Shown here in pieces: positions 32,992 to 44,700 of a stretch of 64,000 bases of DNA. The stretch comes from Morinoia aosen. Taxonomy: Eukaryota; Arthropoda; Malacostraca; Amphipoda; Talitridae. The notes below the pieces were generated by a model that did not search any database, was not told the origin of the DNA, and worked only from the letters and a program-made list of their open reading frames with translations. The translations under genes were made by a program, and so were the position numbers. Location: NCBI GenBank assembly GCA_030386875.1, contig CM059558.1, forward strand, positions 12,834,235-12,898,234. The letters run 5' to 3'. Numbering within the stretch: the first letter of the stretch is position 1; every line of letters starts with the position of its first letter.

Positions 32992-35900
32992 TTAAGTTTC
33001 CGAGTATCTCAGTGGAGGTTTGATTCTTCTTCCGTATTTAGTTACGATTCCTTGTTCAGGAGCCACCACTGCCTGGGGGAAGGGAACTCCTTCGTAGACA
33101 TCGTGTACTTTTGCGCTTGTTGGTTCCACGTGCTCCGTTTCTGTTTCGCTGCTGTCGGGTAGGTGCGCTGCTTTCACCCTGTCAATCGTTATATTGGTAG
33201 GTTTCCCTCGTATGTCTAAGGTGAAGTACTTCGGGGTCCTTTCTAGAACGCGAAAAGGGCCATCGTACGGTCTCTGCAATGATTTTCTGACCCCTCCATG
33301 TTTAACGAAAACGTTGGTTGCCGTTAGCAGGGCGTTTGGGACATTGATGTCTGTAGGCCCCTGCTGCCTTGGGAGTACTGGCTGTAATCGTATCATTGTT
33401 TCTTGTAGCCTTTGCAAGAGTTCTCCCGCTGGGAGAGTTTCGTTTTTCATTGCAGGTAGTTCTCCGGTGAGGCGTAACGTCTGCCCGTACACCATTTCTG
33501 CCGGCGAAACGTTGGCGTATGAGTGTGGTGTGGCTCTGATGTTAAGAAGTATGAGGGGCAAAGCGTCCACCCAGTTCGCGTCGGTCACAGTAGCTTTCAG
33601 GGCTTCTTTCAATCGTCGATGTAGTCTTTCCACCAAGCCATTGCTTTGTGGATGGTAGGCTGTAGTCCGGTGTCGCTTTGTGCCCAAAGCTGCTAGGAGG
33701 TTCCTCCACAGAGTTGATTCGAACTGTACTCCTTGTTCCGTGATAATCGTCGTCGGAACTCCAAACGAAGACACCCAACCCTGGAGAAAGGCGCGGGCAG
33801 ACGTTTCTGCCGTACAATCCATCATTGGTATAGCCGTGCACCATCTTGTGAAACGATCGATGCACGTAAGAAGGTACCGGTAATTCTGCGATACGGGCAG
33901 CGGTCCGACGATGTCCACGTGTATGGTTTGGAATCGTTCATTTGGAACTGGCATTTTTCCAAGTGGGCTCTTGACGCGCTTCGTAATCTTGCTCGATTGA
34001 CACGGAATACATTCTCGTGTCCACTTGCCGACATCTTTGTTGAGGCCGGGCCAGATTACTCGTTGTCTCAGGAGATCTCGCGTAGCTTGAATTCCGGGGT
34101 GACTGGCTCCGTGAAAATGCGTGAATATTGTTTTTCGGCAACTCTTGGGGATGTACGGCTTCTCCTGGCCGGTGGACACGTCGCACCACAGGGGTATTTT
34201 GCCGCCGTGTGTATTGATAGGTCGTATCTTCAGAGCACTCATCGACGCTGGATTCAGGAGCTCTTCTAATTCTGGATCTTCATTCTGTTCCTTCATTATT
34301 TCCTCGTAGTCGATTGAAGGCTCTTTTGGCAGGATTGCTGACACCATACGCGATAGCGCGTCTGCTACAGTGATGGTGGTGCCACTGATGTGGTTGATCT
34401 CACAGTCGAACTGCGAGAGATATGACAGTTGCCTGGCCACGCGTGGATTGCTGCCCTCCGTAGATTTGTGAAGAGCGAAGCAGAGTGGTCGGTGATCCGT
34501 TTTTATCTCAAAACTCCGGCCCTCCAAGAAATGTTCAAGGTGTTGGACTGCTAAGAAGATGGCCATTAAGGAGAGCGTCCCCCTTATGAATCCTTGCTTC
34601 TGGGATTTCTTGAGAAACTGGGATTTTTGCTGTTATAAGAAGTGCAAGAGGTCAGGTACATCCTGTGAAAAAATGAGACTCGTACGGTCACTCGTTCGCC
34701 CGCTACGGGGATTTAAAGAATTGGGGGGAGGGGAGGGGGAAGTTGTATTTTATCATGTTACACCTCCCCCATGGCACTTTCTTCACGGCACAAAGTTTCT
34801 ATGTCATCTCCTATGTCTCTGGATTACTCTATAATGATTTCAGGGTTCTAACTTGAACCAAAAATTTTAAAAAAATTTTTATTTGTATTGTTTATGTTTC
34901 TTTGTTTTGCTTATAATGTAAACAATGGTTTTTGGTGTTTCAAAATGCTTCTCCTCCTACAGTTTTTGAGCTACAGTGATGGTTTTGGTATCATTAAATG
35001 CGGGAAGACGCGGGCTTTTATGGATGCTAAAATTCGTTTCCTCAAATTTACATTTTCCATGTGAAAAAGTATAAAAATAGGAAAAAAATGCCCTTTTTCG
35101 GAAATGTAAAAATTTATGACGTCATAACTCATGAGCAATAAATAATTTTGGAATGAATTTTAGCATCCATGAAAGCCCGTGTCTTTCCGCATTCATTGAT
35201 ATCAAAATCATCACTGTAGTTCAAAAACTGTAGGAGGAGAAGATTTTTGAAACCCCCCCCCCCCTTCAAACTTCGTTTTCTTCGATTTCCCATTTTCTTT
35301 TCAAGAAAATTGAACTTTTGCTCTAAGCAAAAACGATTTTAAATTCAATTTCCTATCAGTATATCAAATTTCATTGTTCTAGGTTCAATGATAAAGAAAA
35401 AAGTCCGTATGGGGGGTGCTCTCCTTAACTGCCGGTCGTAGGTGCTGTATTTGCGTTGCGTGTCATCCAACTTCTTTGAAAAGAAGGCTACTGGTAGTTG
35501 CTCTCCTTCGATTTCCTGTTGCAATACGGCCCCCACCGCGGTGGCAGAGGCGTCCGTAACTAGGATTGTCTTGCCTTCTGGAGCCGGGTGCGCTAACATA
35601 GTGAGCTGGGACGTCTCGTTCTTCAATCTCACAAAAGCTGCGTCTTGTTCCGGGGTCCAATTGATGATTTTCTTTGAGTTCTGTGAGTAGCCTTTCGTTA
35701 GTTCGGTGAGAGATTGCATTTTTTTCTGCCGCAGCTGGGAGAAATCGATGATAGTAATTGACGATTCCCAGAAACTGTCTTAGTTTTTTTATCGTCGATG
35801 GTCGTGGGAAGTTGCAGATTGCTTCTATTTTCTGTGGAAGCGGCGAGATTCCCCGAGCAGACACTCTATGCCCGAGGAAGTCTAGTTCAGGCACTCCAAA

Positions 35901-37048
35901 AATGCATTTTGCTGGGTGCACTTGTAGTCCCTCTTCTCGCAGACGACGGAACAGTTGCCTTAAGTGATCTTTATGCTCCTTGGCGGACGAAGATGCTATC
36001 AGCACGTCATCTATATACACCGTGACAAAATCCATGTCTCTGGTGATCGCATCGATGTAGCGCTGGAACGTTTGAGCAGCATTCCGGAGTCTGAAAGACA
36101 TTACAGTGTACTCGTACAAGCCGAACGGTGTGGTGATGGCCGTTTTCTGGATGTCTTCAGCTTTCACCGGTATCTGGTGATAGGCCTTTACGAGGTCGAT
36201 TTTTGAGAAAATTGTCTTCTTGTGCAGCTTGTAGTGGAAGTCTTGGCAGTGTGGAATGGGGTAACGATCGGGCTTCGTAACTGCATTTAGTCGCCTGTAG
36301 TCCCCGCAGATTCTCCAAGGCCCGGGTTCGGACGACTTAGGGACCATTTGCATAGGAGACGCCCAGGCGCTTTTTGATGGTCTGATGATGCCTTGATCTA
36401 ACATCATTTTGAACTCGTCCGTGCTGCTTCGAGTTTATCTGGAGGGAGTCTCCGCGGTCTCGCGTACATCGGGGGGCCGACCGTTTCGATGTGATGCTCT
36501 ACATCTTTTCTTCCTGGTTGAGGAGTGCGTTCGTGTGAAGCCATTATCTCGGGGAACTCCTTAAAAAGGTCGTTGAACTCCGGCGATGCTTGATGATCGA
36601 TCCTGTGAATTTTTGCGCTGCTCAAGTTTGCTCGCTCACAAGGAATTTCTGTTTGTGTGGTTTGGATGTACAATCTTGCATCTGCTGCGTCGACGCTGAT
36701 TTTGTTCGCGTGTAGGAAATCAATTCCTATGATGGGTTGACCGACATCGGCCACCACAAAATCCCATCTTACGAACAATTGAGGGGCGAGCTGGATGTTC
36801 CTTCCTGCCGTTCCGTATGAAGCTATTGGAGTTTTGTTGGCTGCTAGCAAATCGTAGGACGGGGGTCTGGTCGAATTTTTTCCGTCGGGAGGGATTAAAC
36901 TGACCGCCGAGCCAGTATCGACCAGATATCGGACGTTGTTCGCGTCTTTAACGTACAACAGCTCGCCTGCTCTTGCGTGCGCGAAAGATGGGGCGCCTAC
37001 CATCCTTCGCGGCCGTCGTTTCCCGCAAGGCTGCACGGTTGCGTGCAC
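32992..37048 (-). pseudogene. G2 pol, broken
   Basis: - strand order: protease (YLVDTGSAVSLIPPDGK), RT ([15 protein letters not shown]), RNase H ([16 protein letters not shown]...IKTDHRPL), integrase zinc region (H...H...CIPCQSSK) and core (VDIVGPLPVSQ...YHPQSNGLVERLHRRL), and a C-terminal tail with the YDGPFRVLERTPKYF segment that G1 also has. The RNase H region is interrupted by the MITE at 34570-35424. About two further breaks. No envelope gene. Confidence 0.85.
34570..35424. mobile_element. TTAA-flanked foldback MITE in G2
   Basis: 855 bp, flanked by TTAA on both sides (34566-34569 and 35425-35428). The ends are imperfect inverted repeats (GGAGAGCGTCCCCC and GGAGAGCACCCCCC). The interior holds long inverted arms at about 34945-35055 and 35150-35255 sharing CTCCTCCTACAGTTTTTGA and GGCTTTTATGGATGC-like blocks. 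There is no coding capacity. TTAA duplication is the habit of piggyBac-type transposases, but the TIR does not start CCC, so the family is uncertain. Confidence 0.8.
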
Positions 37049-37815
37049 TTTCTTGCACGATCGCCGAAGGTACGGTGGTAGTAGCAGTAAACTTGTTCGA
37101 GCCTGCTTCCTTTGTTAGCGTTTTGGACGTTTCTGGGCGCCGGGGCTTGATTCCGCCAATTGTCTGCTTGGTGGACATTTTCTTGCGGGCGTAACGCCCT
37201 TCCTAACATTTCTTTGAGTTCTGCTATCTCCTTCATAGCTGCGTCGAATTCGGCTCTTGACACTGTCGGAGACAATGATGGCTTGACAGCGTTTACGGTG
37301 AGGGGCTCAGCAGTTGAGGACCGACACGCGGATTGCCTTGCTGTGACTTGATCGGCAATTTCCCTGTACTCTTCGTCCGTTTTTCCTCTTCCTAAAGCTT
37401 CAATCAGTGGTTGTGCTTCCACTGGCAATTTTGAAAGGTGCATCGAGCGGATGACTGACGGGGGTAGTGGAGCTTGTCTACAGTTGTTGAGACGCGTCAT
37501 TTCCAGGAGCAACTCGGAAGGCGTATTGTCTCCCAGCGTTATTTTAACGATGGCGTTGTAGTTTGTTTCTTCGTCGTGACGCACGAAACGTTGCGTCAAC
37601 GCCGCCTTTAATGCGTCGTATTTTCCGTTTGCCGGGGGATTCAGTAGTATCTCTTGTACTCCGGATACAATGTGCGTGGGTAGTCCTCCTAGGAGCGCCC
37701 CGAACTTTGAAGCGTCGTCCAGATTCGGGATTTGTGCGAGAAAAACATCGCAGTGAAGGAGCCATCCCTTGATGTCCCCACTGAAGGCGGGTAACCGGAC
37801 ATCTCTCCCAGCCAT
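36997..37815 (-). pseudogene. G2 gag
   Basis: 272 codons from an ATG about 35 bp inside the 5' LTR. The N-terminal region (MAGRDVRLPAFSGDIKGWLL) and middle (NNCRQAPLPPSVIRSMHLSK) resemble G1 gag in plan. The C-terminal motif C-Y-Y-H-x2-F-G-x2-A-R-K-C-T-x2-C replaces the CCHC knuckle. It overlaps the start of pol. Confidence 0.82.
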
Positions 37816-37830
37816 GCTTCCACCTGCCGG

Positions 37831-37848
37831 GTCACTCTGGGGTCACCA
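37831..37848 (-). promoter_or_regulatory. G2 primer-binding site
   Basis: On the - strand TGGTGACCCCAGAGTGAC starts one base after the 5' LTR. Its first ten bases match the complement of a tRNA-Trp 3' end. Confidence 0.65.
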
Positions 37849-37849
37849 G

Positions 37850-38624
37850 TGTGGTGTTCTCCCTCAGGCTGCTTTACACTCCAGGCAGACTTGTGAATAT
37901 CTATTGACTTGTGAATATCGATAGACTTGTGAAATATCTTTGCCCGAAGTGAGTGCCTGAGGTGCAAACGAACCCGACAGGATAAGGAAAACACAACTGG
38001 AATAAACGCCGTATTATTATGAAGATCGCCGACAATAATGGCACAAGGGAATATGACAGTCGAGCAGTACAGCAACCGATGACGTCTTGGCGGACCGACG
38101 GTTGTCAGGCAGATGCTGCGTAGCTGGAGGACGAGAGCAGACCGGTGGGGCTGCTGCTGGCAGAGCGTCCGACCAGGGAGTACCAGAGGCGCAAGCAGGG
38201 AACTGGTGCGTCTAGCAAGCAACAAGGCGTGGCGGCTGGCAGTCGAGGAGGCGGTGAAGGCCACGGGTGAGGTGCTGGCGGAGCGTCGAGACTTAGTGTG
38301 AATATCAGAGACGCTGCGAGTGTACTGAGGCTCCGCTGGCTGCGCGACTGTTTATATAGGCCTCGCTGGAGGCTGACTCTACCCGTCCAGGTCTCCGATT
38401 GGCCAAGACTGGGGTGCCCTCTTTTCGCTGTCTAGGCTTGTGCTATACTTACGGAGGTTTCTATCGACGTTGCCTGACTGTTCGAAGCAGGCTGCTTATA
38501 AAGCTCGGTCCGGCACCCCAGCGCCAGACTTTAGCTCTGATTATTGGTCGTTTAGTACTGGCGCTTTGAGGCTATGAGGTGGCGCTTCTAAGCTTGTGTG
38601 GTGGTGTGTGTTCATACCACCACA
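37850..38624 (-). repeat. G2 5' LTR
   Basis: 775 bp copy of 32198-32972. CTCT (38625-38628) directly follows, and the copia frame resumes there. Confidence 0.92.
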
Positions 38625-39619
38625 CTCTGAATGGTGAAAACTCTCGAGTAATTCTTATTGTTTGGGTTGACGACATGATTGTAGCAGCTAGTAGTATCGA
38701 CGAGTTGAATAGGGCTAAGAATTTGTTGTGTTCTAGATTTAAGATGAAGGATGTTGGTGTGTTATCTTATTTTCTAGGTATTCAATTCAAACTTGTTGAA
38801 AATGCTTCAGAAATGACTATGGACCAACACTGGTACTTGAAAAAGTTAATCTCGAAATTTCAATTAAACGACTCTAACCCTAAATCTTTGCCATGTGACA
38901 TTAGCATTGACAAAATTTTGGCTATTGACCATAATGTCCCGTGTGATGCGAAAATATACAGAGAAATAGTTGGTAGTTTGATATACGTCATGACTGGTAC
39001 CAGGCCTGATATTTCCTATGTTGTAACGAAATTGTTTCAACTGATGTCAAATACTTCTAAAACTGCTCTAGGCTTAGCTAAGCATACGTTGAAGTACTTA
39101 AAAGGCACACAGCATTTGACTTTGAAATTTGTTAAGCAGGACATGCCTTTGACTCTCATTGGTCACTGCGATTCAGACTGGGGAAATTCCCTAGACAGAC
39201 GTAGCATAACTGGTTATTGTTTCCGATTAGCTGAGCAAGGACCACTGATATCGTGGAAGTCGAAGAAGCAGAATGTTGTGGCACTTTCTTCTTGCGAAGC
39301 TGAGTATGTCGCTATAACTGCTGCAGTGCAGGAAGGTCTTTTTTTACGTCAACTATTTTCTGACATGAATTGTGATGAAAGGAAGCCTGTTCAATTGTTC
39401 GTCGACAATCAAGGTGCGATTGCTTTAGCTAAAAATCCTGTACATCATCAAAGATCTAAACACATCGACATCCGCTTTCATTTCATAAGATCTGAAATTG
39501 AGAAAGGAACGGTGTTTCTCACCTATGTTCCATCTGAGAATAACGTTGCCGATGTTTTTACGAAACCTTTCTCTAAGCAGAAACTTAGCAAGTTCCCTCT
39601 AATAATGGGAGTATCTTAG
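38625..39619 (+). pseudogene. Copia pol, part right of the G2 insertion (RT end, RNase H)
   Basis: Open from the insertion point to its stop. It contains the RT active-site segment IVWVDDMIVAAS, the GVLSYFLGIQF block, and RNase H (SDWGNSLDRRSITGY... LSSCEAEYVAI...DNQGAIALAKNP...HIDIRFHFIR), ending in the FTKPFSKQK segment usual for copia. A polypurine tract (TTTAAGGGGGGG) lies at 39620-39631. Confidence 0.88.
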
Positions 39620-39631
39620 TTTAAGGGGGGG

Positions 39632-39962
39632 TGTTGAGTTCACTATTCTCCCGCTTACATAATTTATTTCTTGTTGCGTTGTTTGTGTTTTTGTGTAAAT
39701 GTTTCTAGTAGTCATTTGTTGTGAAATAAAAGTAAACTAAGATACCTAAGTTACCCCAGTTATATTTTGACCTTCGTGTTTCCCGTTTTCTTTGACTGTG
39801 ATGTTCGACGCAGTTGATGTGCTTCTGTTGGCCCTTGAAACGTTCTCACTGTTGGACCAGAATACACGCTGTCAAGACGTGTGTGTTTCTCTCTCCAGCC
39901 TTTCTGTTAAGCTTCCCTGGGTGATTGGGGTTACCCAATCCAGGATGACCGATGCGGCGACA
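39632..39962 (+). repeat. Copia 3' LTR
   Basis: 331 bp, same ends as 28894-29231. It keeps the ATGACC... gag-start segment near its 3' end. GTTAC (39963-39967) follows. Confidence 0.92.
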
Positions 39963-40012
39963 GTTACTACTCTATAAGTTCTTTTTTTAGCCTATTATCT
40001 TATCTTTTTTAG

Positions 40013-40391
40013 GGGAACCAAAAAACCCCACATGAGCTATATTCTTTCAAGGACCAGAAACCTTGAAACAATAGAACTGTTCAAAAGTACTCTAGATTTG
40101 ATATATTCATCTGAGGTTAGGAAGGGGTTGCAGTGTTTTAAGTTGAGATTAGAATAAATTAAAACCAAATCTCAACTGTAAACTTTTCTTCACACTGCTG
40201 GCATCACAATTTTTAACAAGAGGTCTCTGGGCAGGAAGATCGTGTGCCAACCGACAAGCGTGGCAAGGAGGAAGGCTGGGATCTCAAGAGGAAAGGCTGC
40301 ATTAATGAGAGGCGTTGATATTTCCACCAAAAGGAAAAGGTGCCTAACCAAATATATCAATGAAAACAAGCGTAATGCTGAAATTCATTGA
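40013..40391 (+). CDS. Two probable host exons, SWIM-type protein C-terminus
   Basis: Exon A 40013-40141 follows a good acceptor (TATCTTTTTTAG). An 81-bp intron (GTTGAG...AAGAG) leads to exon B 40223-40391, which ends in TGA. The predicted tail includes RNLETIELFKSTLDLIYSSE, then GRKIVCQPTSVARRKAGISR and a basic end KRKRCLTKYINENKRNAEIH. As far as I recall, a helical segment followed by a G-R-x-I-x-x-Q-P-T-S/A-x-A-R-R motif and a basic tail is usual at the C-terminus of arthropod SWIM-domain proteins (MULE-related). The SWIM domain itself is not in view, and upstream exons would lie left of the copia element. It may be a host gene or a domesticated or dead transposase. Confidence 0.42.
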
Positions 40392-41249
40392 AAACTACCG
40401 ATAGCTGCCGTATTGTGTTTTCTTATTTCACTTCTATATTTTCTATATACAAAGTGTTTACGACTGCCGGATATTATTAAACACGTCTGGGATTTCAGAA
40501 ATCTCACCAGCAGCCTCTGAAATTTTGACCACGAAATCTTCCTCACATTCATTATATTCAAAAACGTCTTTGCTTTATCCTTTCAATCGAATATCACTAT
40601 AGCAAAATTTCATCATTTTACACTCTCGTACATTAGAAGTGTTTTTAACGCAAATTCAAACTAAACATTGCGAGTAATTGTGTCACAAATTTCCATCCAT
40701 CAGAACAATAAACTGCCAACATCTCAAAACCCTGCAAAAGTTTTCCTGAAAATTTCATAGAAGAAAAATTGTTTATTTAACTATATTCTGCTCGTGAAAT
40801 TGTGTACATACCTCTTGCCGTGAAACATCCTGCACTAACTAGCATTATCTACGTACAGTTATCAGCTAGCAGGTCGCAATTGTATTAACCTTTTTATGTT
40901 ATAACTAAGCAACGACAGCTTTTTGAACATAAATATCGTTCACTTTGCTTGGCAACGAACTATTGTGACACAAAAAAAAAACAGTCTTTAAATGTGTGTT
41001 TTAGCTACCGACTCTCTAAGTAGTTTGTCCAGTGTCTCTAGAGTTCGGTCAGTTGATATCTATTATTTATATTTCCGCAAAATTATGAAATACTAATGAA
41101 ATTCTCTCAACTTATCGTGACGAAAATTACGATAGCAATATATAATTGGACAATTTGTAATATTCTAGTCTTTTTATTCAAATAAACATGTAGTTTCGGT
41201 AGAAAATGATCTGTAGAAAGGCGGTGTCTGGCATGCATCACAGGTGTAT
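40392..41249. other. AT-rich DNA, nothing recognised
   Basis: Probable 3' flank of the exons at 40013-40391. ATAAA-like poly(A) signals occur, but no other gene or repeat family is recognised. Confidence 0.35.
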
Positions 41250-41254
41250 GCAAG

Positions 41255-41667
41255 TATTATGGAGTGGATAGCCCTACACTAGAGCACAGCATAGGTTCCA
41301 CATAGACACAACATAGTTATAGTACTGAACAAAATAGACAATGCAATGACACAGCAAGTTAGGTAAATAGTTCACTCACCTCGTGGATACCTTAACTTTA
41401 TACTCAATTGGCGGTACTGTGGCTAGTGAGATTAGAGCGGAGATAGACGGAAAATGTATAGAATAGAGTAGAATAGAATTAGTACATTAGTTTAGAACTT
41501 AAGAAGTTAGATACCAACCACATTAGGTAATTATATACACACTCGGTCAACATGTACTTGTTGTTGAACCCGAGGCCAATAGCAGACTGACTTTCGAGTG
41601 TTGCTCTCTCGAGCGTTGCCAACTTATGGTCTCTCTAACTAGAACTTACACTACTCGCTATATTACA
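41255..41667 (-). repeat. G3 3' LTR
   Basis: On the - strand it begins TGTAATATAGCG and ends CTCCATAATA, so it is TG...TA rather than TG...CA. The polypurine tract (- strand AAGGAGGGAGGGG) abuts it at 41668-41680. Confidence 0.88.
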
Positions 41668-41733
41668 CCCCTCCCTCCTTAATTAGAAACCCTCCCCCTG
41701 TATCCCCAGTCCCCTTATTCAATATAGTCAATC

Positions 41734-44700
41734 CTAAAGGTCCATTCTCACCACAGGCTTCCGAGCCCGGGTAGACCTGCGTGAGATGTTAGCACTTGGA
41801 GGCTCGTGCATCCTAGCCTCCTGGGTGGGAGTCGGGTAATCAGGTGTTCCGGTGTCAGGTTCATTGGTCGGAGGTGGTGGGTATGAATTTTGAGCAGGTT
41901 GTGGAAACACGACGGTTTCCTCCGTAGGTTGTTCCAAGGGTTCAGGGATGGTGTTCGAGCAGGTAATAACTTGGTCCTGGTGTCGACGAACGACCTCTCC
42001 CCCCTTCAGTTGGCACTTGTAGGATACCGGGCCTGTTTTCTCAATGGTGGTAGCAGGGGTCCATTTTGGGGAACCCGGCGTGTATTGACGGACCATCACC
42101 GGAGACTCCGGCGGAATATCAACCGCGCGAGACCCTGGGTGGTATCTTTTCTGAGCGTCATGGCGTTGAGCAACTTTGGACGCGATTGCTTCTGACGGCC
42201 AAAGCAGATCAAGACGAGAGCGAACTTTTCTGCCTAACATCAGTTCGGCGGGCGTAACACCTGTTGTCGTGTGGGGTGTCAGCCGATAGTTGAACAGAAA
42301 CCTGTCTAGTGCTAGGCGTAGGGGTTCCGTTGACTTTCGTATATTCTTCTTGAAAGTTTGTACCATGCGCTCTGCCAGTCCATTAGTTGAAGGGTGGTAT
42401 GGTGCACTCGTAATATGTCGCATACCACATGCCTTCACAAATTCTTGGAATTCAGACGATGTGAAACACGTTGCATTGTCAGAAACAATTGTTACTGGAA
42501 ATCCAAATGTCGCAAAAGTGTGTTTCAGGCACGAGATCGTTTCGCTAGAGGTTGTAGTAGATGTGGGAAAATTTCAACCCACTTAGAGTGTGCATCCACG
42601 ATCACTAGATAGTATTTTCCATCCATTGGGCCCGCGTAGTCAATGTGTATGCGATGCCAAGGCTTCGCAGGCCATTCCCACGGATGGAGTTCAGCTTTCG
42701 TTGGTGCAGCTCGAGTGCTCAGGCACTCGCTGCATGACTTAGTCGTTTCTTCTAGATCTTTGTCCAGCAGCGGCCACCATACATAGCTGCGAGCTAACTC
42801 CTTCATCCTGGATGATCCAGCATGGCCAGAGTGCAGTTCGTCCACAATGGCTTGTCTGAGAGCTTGGGGTACAATAATTCTTGCTCCCCAGAGCACACAG
42901 CCATATTGTGTGGACAATTCGTCTCGCCTCCTAGTATACGGAACGAGATCAGGGTCACCAATTACCGTCGAAGGCCAGCCTACTTGGCAGTATTTGTATA
43001 CCTTTGAAAGTACTGGGTCCCTTAGGGTGCCGTCGCGGATGTGGGTGCTGGTGACTGGAGCTGACTCGAGGAAATTTACTAAGGACGTCCATTCCGCAGG
43101 AATAGGCGTGGCTTCCTCGGGAGTTGTCAAAGGTAGACGACTGAGAGCATCAGCTGTGCCCAACAGCACGCCGGACCGGTGACGCAAGGTGAACTTGTAG
43201 GACTGCAGTAGTAAAGCCCACCTTTGAATGCGCCCGGATGCCGTCGGAGGATTGCTTCTACCCGGATCAAATAGTCCTAACAAAGGTTTGTGGTCCGTAA
43301 CCACAGTGAAATCCTGTCCCCACAGGTAGCAATGAAATTTTCGAAGTGCGAACACCATACATAGCTAGGGCTTCTTTCTCAGTTTGAGAGTAGTTGCGTT
43401 CTGTTGCTGTTAGAGTTCGGGAGGCAAAATAGGCGGGGCGTTCAATCCCATCAATAAGGTGACACAGCACCGCTCCCACACCATACGCACTACTGTCAGC
43501 CACTACCACTATGGGTTTCTGAGGGTCAAAATGGACTAGAGTCTGAAAGTCCAGGAGGGCTTGTTTAGATTTCTGGGAGGCTCTCTCCTGACTTGCATCC
43601 CATTTCCAATGGGTTTTGTCTCTCAGTAAGGTATTTAGGGGCTCCAGCATAGTTGCAGATGATTTTAGAAATTTCCTATAGAAATTTAGCAGCCCAAGGT
43701 AGGCTCTCAGTTGAGTTACATTAGTAGGAGCTGGTGCATTCTGGATTGCTGCTACCTTCTCTGCAGTGGGGTGCAATCCATCCTTGCCAATTTGGTATCC
43801 AAGGTAGGATACCTGTGGCACTCCAATTTGGCATTTATCCATTTTCAGTTTTAGTCCTGCCTCCTGTAGTTTAGATAAGACTTGATAGAGACGCTTGTTG
43901 TGCTCTTGCTCATTAGTGGCACTCACCAGGACGTCATCCAGGTAGCAGAACACTCCTGGGAGGCCCTGCAATAGTCCTTCCATGGCACGCTGAAAGATTC
44001 CAGGTGCGGACGCAATTCCAAAACTGAGACGGTTGTAGGCAAATAAACCTCTGTGGGTGTTTATTACCGTGAGTTCCTTGGAGTCTTCATCCAAGGGTAG
44101 TTGAGCGTATGCCTGAGACATATCTAGCTTGGAGTATATAACTCCTCCTGCTAACCCGCTAAATAGATCTTCCACTCTGGGTATAGGGTAGGCATCAAGC
44201 CTAGTGGCTCTGTTGACTGTTAATTTGTAGTCCCCACAGATGCGGATGCTTTGATCAGCCTTGAGCACAGGGACGATCGCCGCTGCCCATCTCGAGTATT
44301 GTACAGGGGTGAGGATACCTTCCTGCACCAGTCTATCAAGTTCTGCCTCCACCTTTGGTCTCAGTGTGTAAGGCACGTTCCTGGCCTTGCAAAACTTTGG
44401 TGGTACGGCTGGATCCACTTCTATTTTGAAATTCCTTCCCTTAAAGCAACCTAGACCTGGTTGAAAAAGGTCGGGGAATTTATTTGCTAACTCTTCAGGG
44501 CAGGTAGTCAATTTATTGACATTATTTGACACTATAGTTAGCCCGAGGGAATCAATCAGGTCCCTACCCAGCAAAACTGGCCCCTCCCTGTCTACAATCA
44601 CAATAGTTGCTAGTTGAGGAACCATATTACCAGGTTCACGCTGGATGTTAGCCCTAATCTCCCCACAAATCACTAGGGGGGTTCCCCCATGAGTCCTGAG

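Larger units (their letters stand above)
32198..38624 (-). mobile_element. Gypsy-type LTR retrotransposon G2 (inside copia; holds a MITE)
   Basis: 6,427 bp, 775-bp LTRs of TG...CA type, with CTCT duplicated outside (32194-32197 and 38625-38628). Genes are on the - strand. The gag motif (C-Y-Y-H-x2-F-G-x2-A-R-K-C) and the tRNA-Trp-like primer site place it in the same clade as G1. The LTRs differ at about 7 of 775 positions by hand count. It is a fossil: split by a MITE and with about two further breaks. Confidence 0.92.
28894..39962 (+). mobile_element. Copia-type LTR retrotransposon (holds G2)
   Basis: LTRs of 338 and 331 bp, with GTTAC duplicated outside (28889-28893 and 39963-39967). The coding order is gag, protease, integrase, RT, RNase H, that is the copia order with integrase before RT. 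The element is split by G2 (32198-38624); without it, it would be about 4.6 kb. The LTRs differ by about three substitutions and one 7-bp length difference, so it is young. Apart from the G2 insertion I see no clear break. Confidence 0.92.
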
